Assembly (NCBI GenBank): GCA_001931875.2
Contig: MSJH02000803.1
Coordinates: forward strand, 362 to 64,361
Direction of reading: 5' to 3'
Length of the DNA stretch: 64,000 bases
From: Byssochlamys sp. IMV 00236
Taxonomy: Eukaryota > Ascomycota > Eurotiomycetes > Eurotiales > Thermoascaceae
This document shows, piece after piece, positions 34,375-43,854 of this stretch. The notes under the pieces are model-generated. The model searched no databases and was not told where the DNA came from. It saw nothing but the letters and a program-made list of their open reading frames with translations. Every line of letters begins with the position of its first letter. Position 1 is the stretch's first letter. The translations under genes and the position numbers were made by a program.

Positions 34375-34811
34375 TGACTGCAGGAGTATCAGTAACCACC
34401 AATCTTAATATTTTAAGGAAAAGAATCATCTCCTTTGCGGAAGGAAAAAAAAAAATAGTCCGAATTGGGGAAGACGTACGTGGTTCTATAAATCATTCGG
34501 ATCTGCCGTGAACAGGCCGCCGGTAGCATACCGCTGACTCGAAGAAATATATATATTCCCATCATTGATGAGCTCGTCGTTTGACCTCAAGTTCCAGAAT
34601 CCTAGGACATTCTCCGGCAAAAAAAGAGTAGAATCAAAATTACCCACAAGGAAGATTTGGCGAGCCGAGAAAAAGTCACACCGCAACGGTACCAGAGGAT
34701 ATCTTGAAACTCACACATCAGTATACACATCGCAGCGCAAATTCAAGAGTACAGCAACTCACAACGAGATCTCCCTCATATATGAAATTAGTCATGAGAA
34801 AATTCAATCAT
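34375..34811. other. Short intergenic stretch before tRNA-Val
   Basis: AT-rich, with an A-tract at about 34446-34456. A minus frame (34486-34686) and a plus frame overlap without domain content. Confidence 0.4.
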
Positions 34812-34885
34812 GGCCGGATAGTCTAGTTGGTTATGACGTATCGTTAACACCGATAAGGTCCTGGGATCGAGCCCCAGTCTGGTCA
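34812..34885 (+). tRNA. tRNA-Val (AAC), possibly divergent
   Basis: A full cloverleaf can be drawn. The acceptor GGCCGGA pairs with TCTGGTC (two G-T pairs), with discriminator A. The D arm is GTCTAGTTGGTTATGAC, with three or four pairs. The anticodon stem TATCG/CGATA carries loop TTAACAC, anticodon AAC. The T stem CTGGG/CCCAG has loop ATCGAGC. Length is 74 nt, no intron. A run of eight T about 30 nt downstream can terminate Pol III. The usual T at position 54 is A, which weakens the B box, so it could be a diverged or inactive copy. Confidence 0.78.
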
Positions 34886-35035
34886 GATTAAGAAACATAC
34901 CTCTCATTGGGGATATTTTTTTTGTCTTCCTTTTTGCCATCACGTTATTGCAACCCGTGCCCATAATCCGTGAAGTTTCGACATATTTTTGATGAAAAAA
35001 AGATGAAAGTAGCGGAATAACGCTTTCTCACTTAC

Positions 35036-35352
35036 GGAGCGGCACGAATGGGTGCACCTCTGGGCGCTATCAAAAGCGCAGTCTGCCAGCTCGGGGTGGT
35101 ACTCCACATTGTGGAGGCACCGCAAACATGGCAGAGCGCCGACAGGCCCAGAGGGCAGAGCCATGTCCTTATCCTCAGCGGGTAGCAGAGGCGCAGGGCG
35201 TGCGAGCCGTATGTCTTCTTCTTCTTCGTCCTCAAAAGGACCAAAAATGTCGTCATCGCTGTCTGTAAAGACAGCAAAAGGGGGTTCGGCGACGGGGCCG
35301 GGGCCGGGGCAGGACCGGACGCAGAGGGGCTCGAAGGCAAAATGCCAGTCAT
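35036..35352 (-). CDS. Cysteine-rich hypothetical protein exon
   Basis: The frame opens after an acceptor-like ACTTATAG and runs to a consensus donor (CTCC/GTAAGT) at 35036. It encodes an acidic segment (FTDSDDDIFGPFEDEEEE) and a Cys-rich segment: GALPCLRCLHNV, DCAFDSAQRCTHSC. Paired Cys of this spacing occur in a large set of uncharacterised, often lineage-specific Aspergillus/Penicillium proteins. Flanking exons were not identified, so the gene is partial or broken. The overlapping ATG frame starting at 35352 is out of phase with the Cys motif and was rejected. Confidence 0.4.
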
Positions 35353-35716
35353 CTATAAGTATCGAAGCATTAAACACGCTCTCTAAAGAAATTCTCAAGC
35401 AGGGCGTAATGAAGGACCTGGTAAGAGAGAGATATATATATAGAGAAAGGACATGTTCCCGGCCTCATGTTTACAACAGCAGCAGCCTTGCTGCTAGCAG
35501 AGCCGGACTTGGAGTACGACTAATACCATATCAGTATTCCCGTCCACCTCTATTCAGACTGCTCTCACTTACAAAGGAGTATGTGTCTCGCGCACTTTTG
35601 TATATAAGAACATCAGCCAGCCCACAGGCAGCTAGTCTCAGTGCACCAACTCATCGAAAGTTTGGGGATATATATCCCTCGGAATTCTCGGCAAGATATA
35701 TACCGTGGAGAATAGA
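35353..35716. other. Intergenic stretch
   Basis: No supportable gene. It includes GATATATATATAGAG words and a pair of short TATATATCCC/GATATATACC words near 35668 and 35694. Confidence 0.35.
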
Positions 35717-36018
35717 ATGACAACCAGGCCTTTTCGCAACCCCCACATGGCGACAGAGCTCTCGGCAGCCGACAGACCGTAAGTGGTACTTTAAACCTCC
35801 GGAATCTTCTGACCGGATTGTTTTGTATGAAGACCGTGAATAGTTGTCCATCCAGGTGTCCATTGTTCGCCTTTCTGGCGAATGCAATCCGCAAGGAACG
35901 GCGGATGCGAGGTCTTGAAACCTCGGAGGGTAATTCTTGGCTCCCCTTCGTGAACCCGGAGTCCTCAGACGCGTGGTTGATTCAAGAAGTTGTGTATGGC
36001 GTGAGGCGAATCGGGTAA
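35717..36018 (+). CDS. Possible two-exon small hypothetical protein (74 aa)
   Basis: ATG at 35717; exons 35717-35778 and 35856-36018 join in phase through a GTAAGT donor and a CATCCAG acceptor. The product reads CPLFAFLANAIRKERRMRG and FVNPESSDAWLIQEVVYG after the junction. No domain or signal peptide is seen. The good splice sites are the only support; minus-strand frames overlap, so chance is possible. Confidence 0.22.
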
Positions 36019-36019
36019 G

Positions 36020-36475
36020 TCATAGTGCATATCGGGCCGGTGGATAGCGAAGAACTGGCAGATGACGATCGTTCACTCGATGCATCGTGAATAACGATGG
36101 AGTTCTTGATGGCACTTCCCGGTGGACTGCGATTTCATTATCTGAATGGAAAACGTGATCAGTCAAGGAAGAGATAAGACAAGTTAGGATGGACTTACGA
36201 AGCGAACAACGAGATGGTTCACCTCCCCAGACACAATTCGCGCAAGAACCGTTAAAGAAACCAGAAAGGACAACTCACCCCTCGATGGTGAGGACCAATT
36301 CGCCAGGGACATGCAGAGCGCCTGATGTTATGATGGGTCGCGGTGGGGAGGTCGGCATAGGATTGATGGTGATAAGTGCATTCTCCAGTACATTCAGTAG
36401 CGAGAACGACCTCAGGCTCAATTCCGGATCCCCTAACAAGAGACTATCATCATCACTCATAAAGTGACCAGGCAT
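36020..36475 (-). pseudogene. Cysteine-motif hypothetical gene, interrupted
   Basis: From ATG 36475 the frame encodes SDDDSLLLGDPELSLRSFS, then ITINPMPTSPPRPIITSG and a GELVLTIEG end. A TGA occurs around 36280. The same frame continues with GSCANCVWGGEPSRCSLR, a C-x2-C..C motif that recurs in uncharacterised Aspergillus/Penicillium proteins (possibly the DUF3716 group, from memory). A GTAAGT donor near 36198, a TTCAG acceptor near 36125 and a short last exon ending at 36020 would complete it. The TGA is either a real lesion or lies in a short intron (GTGAGT donor beside it), so pseudogene status is unproven. Confidence 0.4.
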
Positions 36476-36478
36476 CAA

Positions 36479-37599
36479 GGAAAGAACATGATTATATAAA
36501 AAAAGAACACGACCCGAGACGATATATCTACCAACGAGGCCGGCCGACTAGCTGGTAGACAGAGCCAGAGTATATATAGTTAAGAGTTGAAAAAAAAAAG
36601 CCGAAATCCTTTCCTACTGCGGTCATAACTAATTCCAGAAAAGATGAAGACAACGAGCAAATGGGAGACATGCCAGAGGGTTATATATCAAGGCGAAGAA
36701 TGTCGATGGAATCCTCAGCAGTATAATATCTCGCATGCAAGAATTTCCATGATCTAGACCAAAATCGGAGTAAAGATGCGCGTGAAGGCCCATGGGGCAG
36801 GAACAGGGCATGAAAAAACAGACACACGCCTCTCGGTCTGATCATTTCCGGTATCTCAAGAAGTAATATAATATAGCCTCTAAAGAAAGAAATTGCTTCT
36901 GTTGTCGATTTCGCTTTTTGATATATGCTGGCACTAGCAATACACAGCGAGATGATATATAGGAAAGAAACAGGTCAATATACGATGTAGAAAGGAAATG
37001 ATAAGAAAGTTGGAAAGAGAGAGAGACCACCATTCTCCGAAGATGGGCGCTTATGTACTGTACCTTTCCGTCCCGGTGCGGGGTCTTGCATTCCCTTGAT
37101 CTCCATTTCCAATTCCCTTCCTTGAGAGCAGGCTGTTCCTCTTTGTTTCATTGAGAGATGTGAATGTCAGAAAGCGGAGAAGGGAAGGGATATTGGATAC
37201 GACGTGTGCATTCCCTGTGCTCGGCATTATCAGCGGAGATTTGCCTACGGCTGTTTGCATTTCGGAGTGGATGAATGTTGCCATTGAACGAGGACCGGTG
37301 AGAAGGGGTGACTGGAATGAAAGGGTCGAATGGTTCTATTGAGTCATGGGATTTAGGTCCGAGAAGAAAAAACTACAGAAGATCTGGTCATGCTGTTATC
37401 TTCGAATTTATTGGCCAGGCCCATTTTCCCATCTTTGGGATTTCACTATTAGTACACGGTATCTAGAATAGAATTCTGGTGCAAGGCCCTTTTACCATGC
37501 GCATAATGTCAACTGAATCCAGCACGCCCGAGATACCGACCCTCCCAGTGAAGAATATTTCTGATTAACCAGTAGTCGTGAAGAACATAAATGTGCTCT
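36479..37599. other. Intergenic region at right edge of decayed island
   Basis: No gene recognised over 1.1 kb. It contains purine-rich GAAAGAGAGAGAGAC tracts (about 37010-37027) and the 3' region of the AT-hook gene. Frames at 37051-37342 mirror each other on the two strands. Confidence 0.45.
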
Positions 37600-38829
37600 T
37601 TAGTCGCTCTTGCGCGGCCGTCCGCGACCCCTCGGGGTGCCGTTGGCCGTAGCCTCCTTTGTTTCAGCAGTCTCTGCTTTCTTGGGGCGGCCAGGACCCT
37701 TGGACACGCTCTTTGTGTTTGCGTTGGTCTTTTCAACAGATGCAGCTGCAGAAGCGGCATCCGACTTGCGTGGGCGTCCGCGACTGCGAGGGGTTCCGTT
37801 TGCTGTAGCACTTGTGGCCTTTGATGGCGTGGTGGTCTTTTTTGTGACGCCACCTTCAGACTTGCGTGGGCGTCCACGACCTCTGGGTGTACCGTCCGGG
37901 TTCAAGCTGACGGGCTTCGGTGGCTTGCGCTCACTCTCAGGCTTGCGAGGCCGTCCGCGTCCTCGTCCAGGAGTAGAGGTTGGCTTCTTGGCAGACGCTG
38001 ATCCTGATGTAGTGCCTGCAGGACGTCCACGGCCACGAGGTGTATCAGTCTCAGAGACCTTCGTCCGCTTAGTTTCTTGCGCACTGTCAGCCTCCTCGGG
38101 GGCTTTCGACGGCCGCCCGCGCTTTCTCTTCTCGCCGGTGCTGGTCTCATCTTTTGCGCTCTCCGTTGAGGACGACTTGGTCTGTTTCTTCGCTGAGCTG
38201 GGCGCGACAGGCGTGGCGCGCTGCGATCGCCTGCTTGGTGTTGCTGTCGCGTCCATTGCAGACTTCTCCGTTGTCGGTGGTGGTGTGGTCGGTGGAGTTT
38301 TTTCGCGTGTTGATTCTGCGTGTGAATTGTCCTCGACTTTCTCGTTGCCCTTCACTTCCTGAGCTGTAGAATCGCCTTGTTTACCGTCCGCGCTTGTGGC
38401 CAGATCTTCACCGGACAGTCCCTCGAGGCCTTCTTCTCCCGTCACTGCGGCCGCGCTCTCGTCGCGCGCAGCCTGGTCTTCCTGAGGTTGGGCGTATTCC
38501 GATGCAGAGAACAGAAAATGGTTTGTCGTCGCGTGCACGTCAAACAGCATCTGGTGCGATGGGTCTCCAGTAATGGGGACGCCGGTCGTCAAGTCGGTCT
38601 CGGTCTCGTCCAGCGCGATCGCGCTGGACGCGTTCCGCGCGTTGTCGTCGCCGCTAGCTCCGATCTGCTCTGCGGTGGGCTGCTCGACGGCGGGGGCAAC
38701 AGCAGCAGCGAAAGCGTTGGATGCGCGACTGAACATGTTGTCAACCTGAGGTGGGATGGAGGAGCAGGACGAGCTCTTTGCAGAATTCTTGAGATGGTTG
38801 GATGGTTGATGGTCTCGTTCGCGTTCCAT
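37600..38829 (-). CDS. AT-hook DNA-binding protein with seven AT-hooks
   Basis: A single-exon gene of 409 aa; the ATG at 38829 was chosen because the longer frame upstream starts only at a TTG. The first 200 residues are acidic and Ala/Thr-rich. The C-terminal half carries seven AT-hook cores: KRGRPSK, RGRGRPAG, RGRGRPRK (three copies), RSRGRPRK and GPGRPKK. Several sit in a repeated module NGTPRGRGRPRKSD. AT-hooks bind the minor groove of AT-rich DNA, so the protein is probably a nuclear, HMGA-like architectural or regulatory factor. The rest is disordered, with no enzymatic domain. The repeated DNA module could vary in copy number between strains. Confidence 0.85.
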   Translation of the reverse strand: MERERDHQPSNHLKNSAKSSSCSSIPPQVDNMFSRASNAFAAAVAPAVEQPTAEQIGASGDDNARNASSAIALDETETDLTTGVPITGDPSHQMLFDVHATTNHFLFSASEYAQPQEDQAARDESAAAVTGEEGLEGLSGEDLATSADGKQGDSTAQEVKGNEKVEDNSHAESTREKTPPTTPPPTTEKSAMDATATPSRRSQRATPVAPSSAKKQTKSSSTESAKDETSTGEKRKRGRPSKAPEEADSAQETKRTKVSETDTPRGRGRPAGTTSGSASAKKPTSTPGRGRGRPRKPESERKPPKPVSLNPDGTPRGRGRPRKSEGGVTKKTTTPSKATSATANGTPRSRGRPRKSDAASAAASVEKTNANTKSVSKGPGRPKKAETAETKEATANGTPRGRGRPRKSD

Positions 38830-39387
38830 AGCAACGGAGCTACGGCGATCCGTATCGACCGCTTTCCACCTTCGGCCTAACCTAATCAAGATCTTTTCTT
38901 TTCTTTCCAATGTGACATGCGAAGACCAGTAGATATAGACATGGTAGAGAGTGTCAATGGCTTGATAGGAACTAGTTACCAGCTAAGAAGTCAGACCGCC
39001 AACAGGTCGACAGGGCAAAGCATGAGGAATCATGATCACTGAATGGCATTGATTTCATTACACTAGATTCTTCAAACTCCTGATGCAGCCTGTACCATGC
39101 ATTATCCCAAAGTAACTACTAAATAGAAATAGCAAAAGCTCTCGTATCCAAATATGAGAGAGGATTGAAAGTAATAAATGTCAGCATATGTCATCTCAGA
39201 AACCAGGTCCTGTTTGATCACCCCTGTTTCTTTTCAATCAATCGTGTCATGTCATAAACTGTCGTTATTTCGTTCAAAGCCGATTAGATGCCGTGGCAGA
39301 ATCATTAACCTCACAAGGCTAGATGCAGGTCTAGAAACAAGCGGAGAAAACAGGGGGAGCGGAGGAGAAGAAGAAGACATCTCGTTC
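38830..39387. other. Upstream region of AT-hook gene
   Basis: This lies between two minus-strand genes and contains the AT-hook promoter and the 3' region of the DUF7514-type gene. No gene recognised. Confidence 0.5.
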
Positions 39388-41084
39388 TCAGTCGTAAGGG
39401 TCGTATACAGGTCTTCGGATGGTTGTTGCAACCGGTTCGTATTCTTCCGCTACACTTACTGGGATAAACCGTTTTTCGGGTATATTGCGAGATGAACCTG
39501 CCCATTTCCGGGAAGATGAGCCATTTTTGCTGTATGATTTGGTGCGTTCGTTGCCGCTACTGCTACTACTCCGATCTTTCGAGCTGCTACCGCTGTAGCT
39601 TCCCCTTCGTTTCTCCTCTGCGGGAGAGGGCTCAACGGGGTAGCGCGGAGTGTAGTAATCGCTCATATCAACATATCGCGGCATTGGACGAGGACGCCCA
39701 GGGGGCTCAATGGTGGTGATGCGGTAGCCATTCCTCGGTTCTTCGAAGACGTATTTGCGAAACTTGGGCTCAGGAGCTTTGGTCGCTCGCGGGAGTACCT
39801 GTCCGTCACTGTGCGATTTTACCCCGTGTCGCGGCGGTTTGTAGACATCGGGTTCTTTCTGCGGATTAGGATAATACGTAAAGCGATCCTTGGCACGGCC
39901 AGAGTAATGTGGGGATGGATCTCGCCGGTGCTTATCTGGAACAGCAGCATCGTGAGAGCGAGACCGCGTATGTGAGGAGCGCGGCGGAGAGAGATCATGT
40001 CGCCGACCATATCGACGGTCATCCGCGGAGCCGCGCCGGGCCTCCATGATGGAGTCTTCAGATGATGCCTCGGAGGCGGATGATTCTGACTGTAGCCTCG
40101 AACCGTACGGACGACCGGGCACGGCTGCCTGCTCCTTCGCTTTCGCCAGCATCGAGCGCGCAACGCGTGGGGGCGGTGTTGGAAGCCGAAGAGGTGGTCC
40201 TCTGGTATTTGATTTCCCTACTATCGGGCTATCTATCTCTGAATCGAACAGGGTACTCCCGGGGCTGAGAGTCTCTTCACTTCTCCGTCTCGGGATAGGT
40301 GTATGACCGGACGAGTTTCCGTAGGACTCCGTCTTGGATCGTCCACGGCAAGGAGGAAATCGACCATGGCTATAGGAGAAGTAGTCCTCTTCAGCAGCCT
40401 TTGCATCTTTGCAGCTGGGATAGAAATTGCGCGCTGAGGCTTCCGGTGAAGGCTGACGTGATGACTTGCTCTTCTGGTAATCGTCCTCTAGTCGTCTGCC
40501 GACCGACTCGTGCCATGCGACCATATCAGGGTCTGGATGGGCAGGAAAGGCTTCCCGGGGTATCATTTTGGGGAAGAACCCCCCGTTGGGGTGCGGAATA
40601 TCCCATTGCATCACCGCATTCTGTAGATAACGAGAGTGCTCGTCAGGGCTCAGCAGGATCTGAATGGTCTGCCATCGCACGAAGCCATGGGGCAATAGAG
40701 CGGGGATAGATGGCGCCTCGAAGGGATTTCGAGTTGGACGGAGGGAATGAAAACAGCCTAAGGACTGATAGATGAATGATAATGCCGGGCCACTGGTTTC
40801 GAGGAAGAGCATATCCCAGTTACCTCCCACTTCCCGATAGAAAGCAGCCAGTTTCTCTGGTGTCAGATCCTGGTTCCCAGACGACGGTTCGAGAGAGGGC
40901 TATACACGAAATCGTTAACTTGTTGCCCACCTCACCAGATCTATGTACTGTGGCAGAAAGCGCCAATGCTTACCATGATCTGTGCAATTCCTAGACATAG
41001 TTGCTCAAGCAGAGGCGCAGGGCTCTTATCCGGATTGATGAGGTCGCCCCAGTAGTTGGCACCCAGGTTGTGCGCAGACTCCAT
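39388..41084 (-). CDS. DUF7514-type hypothetical protein
   Basis: Two exons on the minus strand, 41084-40974 and 40899-39388, give 540 aa. The N-terminus has ANYWGDLINPDKSPAPLLEQ and LCLGIAQIM, followed after the intron by LTPEKLAAFYREVGGNW and LSFIYQSLGCFHSLRPT. This is the globular domain found at the start of many uncharacterised ascomycete proteins (named DUF7514, from memory). The middle holds GFVRWQTIQILLSPDEH. Residues beyond about 200 are disordered, rich in Ser, Arg and Pro, with RSHTRSRSHD-like and SGSSSKDRSSSSSG segments. The function is unknown; the RS-like tail suggests a nuclear or phosphorylated protein. Confidence 0.82.
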
Positions 41085-42111
41085 TGCTGCGCTGGATGCC
41101 CTTGGGGCTTCCTTTGATCGTTGATTATCTCTGTATTGTTGTATCTGGTGATCAGAACCTAGCTATCAGGTAGGTCAATAAGTGACAGCAGCAAGCGGAG
41201 GAAGCTCTGGGAGCAATTGAACCATGGTGACAGCGTCTCCCAGACAGACTCCACGCAACCAGGAACGCACGGCACGTAGATAAATCCCCGATCTGAGGCT
41301 TTGTCGATGCCAACTTGACCTGCGCTGGTCAAGTTTCGCTGGGCCAACGAGCGGCGGAGAACACGTGTTGGGCCGCTCTGGCGGGGTTTTGGCTGCCTGG
41401 TCAAGCAAGCAAGTACTGGCCATGTATCACTCCAACTCAGCCATCCCATTCATCGCATCTCCAGTCCAACAAGGCTGGCGGGTATCATCGTCCACCGCAG
41501 CTTGTCCTCTTGCCTATGCCTGTCGAGAGCAGTCAGTCATGCGTGCAGGCCCATAATGGGGCTTGTGAGATACACCTGATCGCCTTTATCTGATTCTACG
41601 GAGGACTTGCGCTGGCATCTGCCAATGATCATCGCCAGTCTAATTCACCATCAAGCCCCCATGGAGATCTTCTCGGAGATCCATTCGAAGCTAAGACATC
41701 GGCGTTTATGTGTGTAACGGCCTGTGACTGGAGCAGAGTTGTCGCCAATCATGTCCGTCTTTATATTGGGGTTTTCTTTGCGCTTTGGTGTTCCACGGAA
41801 TGTTGTAGCTGTCCGTCTACAGGTTCCTACATATAAAGATGACGCGCTATGAATGCACGCCTGGGGATTCCCCTGACAGCACGGTCATGCTATTATCTCA
41901 AAAGGAATACGCTTATATATATACAAATAGTGACAGTGGTTCAAGAAAAAAGGTCCTGCATGACATACATCACCACGCAAGATCGAACGAAGCAAATGTG
42001 CCCGAAGGAATCGATTTCCTCATTCTATCCCACCTTCTACTGTTCGACTGATGAATCCCCTCAACAGAGATCCACATTGATCGATGAATACTACCTCGAT
42101 TCTCTTTGGTC
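41085..42111. other. Intergenic region
   Basis: No gene supported. Frames at 41159-41593 occur on both strands over the same bases without domain content. A TATATATATAC run lies near 41916. Confidence 0.45.
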
Positions 42112-43854
42112 TTAGTAAACAGGCAGTTTGAACGCATCAAGGTCGTAAATCCACGAATCAATCGAGGCCTGGTCGTATTGACATTCCATCTTCGTTCCAT
42201 TTTCGCTCCAATATGGCCTCAGAGGCCAAGCACAGATCGGCTGGCTTTCACCAACGTGCTCGCCTTGAAGGATAGTTCCATTAAGAGTCTCCGGCGCGAT
42301 GTCCTTCTCAACCCAATCAATGAGAGTCTGCAGCGTTGTCTGCGGCCAGGGTCCATTCGGTTGCAGAGAGTTGGTTGCGCAGTGTTCAGCTCCCGGGACA
42401 AGGAAGAGACGATACCAGTCTGCGAGCGCAATGCTGCTGTCGTTGAAAGACAGCTTCGGGTACATGACGCTGCGGACGGACTCGTGGTATCGGATCGACG
42501 AGGCCGGTGGAATACTGCTATCGGATTCACCATGCAGATGCAGGACCTTGCCACCCGCTTCCTGGAAAGCAGTCAGATCTGGCCAGGTCGTCTGCAGCGT
42601 ATCCTCGTATCTCTGCCAGCTTTCGTAGATCCACTCTTTGAGGGTATCATACGTGACTCCGTCAAGGTTCGCCAGCGTCGAGGCGTTCACCAGTTCCAGA
42701 TAACGCGTCACAAACCCTGCACCAAAGCTGTTCACATACAGCTCCCAGGAACCAGTAGTGGAGTTGTACTGCGTTAGAGCATCGGAGAAGGAAGCAGCAG
42801 GCTGGTAAGAGAAATATACTTGACGACCCTTGCTGTCGCGCAGACCCTTAATGATCTCTCTAGCAACATTCACGCCCTCAGCAGTCACCGTGCCATTCTG
42901 CGCTGGCGTGGCAGGGGTCGGGAAAGGAGTAGAAGAAGCTGCGGATGCGGGACAATGATAGGGCTTGCCGACAAGGGAGGTGATGTTGAAATGTAGCTTG
43001 CACAGATCAGAGCGAGCCACAACGCCATCAGTCTTTCCATCCAACGGGTCGCAAGCAGCAATTGTCTCGTTCACGATCTTCTTAAGCTCGCACTGAGGTG
43101 GGTAGTAACCAAGAGTCTGCGTCACCACGTTAGAGTAAAGATGCTGGATTTGCTGGAAAGCGTAGCGGAAAGCGGGCGCGCCGGTAACGGCACCATCCCA
43201 TTCATCGGCGAAGCGTTGAACTTGACTCCATCCTTCTCGACCACCCTCAGAGCATCCCTGGTAGTACGAGTATAGCTTGTCGTTCTCGGTCATGTTGAAG
43301 AATTGCTTTGTGAACTGCTTCCCCAACACGCTCAGCTCGTGGATTGCTTCATATCCAAACATGAACAGCGATTCCCAATTCGCAGTACCATTCGCAAGTA
43401 GCCAGACTGTATCGAATTGAGTATCGAAGCTCCCGAAACCACCGTCCGTGGCGCCCGCCACAGCGCCATATATGATCCCTCCAGGAAGTGAACTGTTGCC
43501 CGAGTTGATGGCATATCCTCCACCTCCCGTGGAGAGGTACCGATTCTGGAACTTGTTTGGTGCTGGTAGCCAATATCTCACAAGAACTCGATCGTTTCGT
43601 GCGGTGTGCGAGTAGGCGAAGGTGATATCGCAATAGTCGAACACCGAATCCGGATACCAAACATCATCGCTCACTGAGGCGTTCTTGACGGGTGCAACGA
43701 CGACAGAAGATGGGTCGATGGTGACGCCCTGATAGAAGCCATCCGCGGGCAACGCCTCTTGAGCATACGAGGTCGTGCAGACTTCATCGAGGGTCGCAGC
43801 ATGAGCAATGCCCGCTGATACCGCAGCAGCAGCAATCCAGGATGCTGGCCGCAT
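42112..43854 (-). CDS. Tannase/feruloyl esterase family, secreted
   Basis: A single-exon gene of 580 aa. The ATG at 43854 begins a signal peptide (MRPASWIAAAAVSAGIAHA, cleavage about residue 19-20). The family's CS-D-HC signature is complete: Cys201-Ser202 in YYQGCSEGG, Asp445 in HGESDSSIP and His491-Cys492 in PGAEHC, the two Cys forming the disulfide next to the triad. A DPLDGKTDGVV calcium-site loop is present. Many N-glycosylation sequons occur. It hydrolyses ester bonds of gallotannins or of feruloyl groups on plant polysaccharides outside the cell; the two activities cannot be separated by motif. A TATATAA box at 43937-43943 lies about 85 nt upstream of the start. Confidence 0.93.
   Translation of the reverse strand: MRPASWIAAAAVSAGIAHAATLDEVCTTSYAQEALPADGFYQGVTIDPSSVVVAPVKNASVSDDVWYPDSVFDYCDITFAYSHTARNDRVLVRYWLPAPNKFQNRYLSTGGGGYAINSGNSSLPGGIIYGAVAGATDGGFGSFDTQFDTVWLLANGTANWESLFMFGYEAIHELSVLGKQFTKQFFNMTENDKLYSYYQGCSEGGREGWSQVQRFADEWDGAVTGAPAFRYAFQQIQHLYSNVVTQTLGYYPPQCELKKIVNETIAACDPLDGKTDGVVARSDLCKLHFNITSLVGKPYHCPASAASSTPFPTPATPAQNGTVTAEGVNVAREIIKGLRDSKGRQVYFSYQPAASFSDALTQYNSTTGSWELYVNSFGAGFVTRYLELVNASTLANLDGVTYDTLKEWIYESWQRYEDTLQTTWPDLTAFQEAGGKVLHLHGESDSSIPPASSIRYHESVRSVMYPKLSFNDSSIALADWYRLFLVPGAEHCATNSLQPNGPWPQTTLQTLIDWVEKDIAPETLNGTILQGEHVGESQPICAWPLRPYWSENGTKMECQYDQASIDSWIYDLDAFKLPVY

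Noticed and set aside
35032..35352. ATG-initiated frame of 106 codons on the minus strand
   Set aside because: It is out of phase with the acidic and Cys-motif frame over the same bases, which ends at a consensus donor and fits known hypothetical families better.
42106..42777. 223-codon plus-strand frame over the tannase gene
   Set aside because: Antisense shadow of the tannase C-terminal coding region, without domain.
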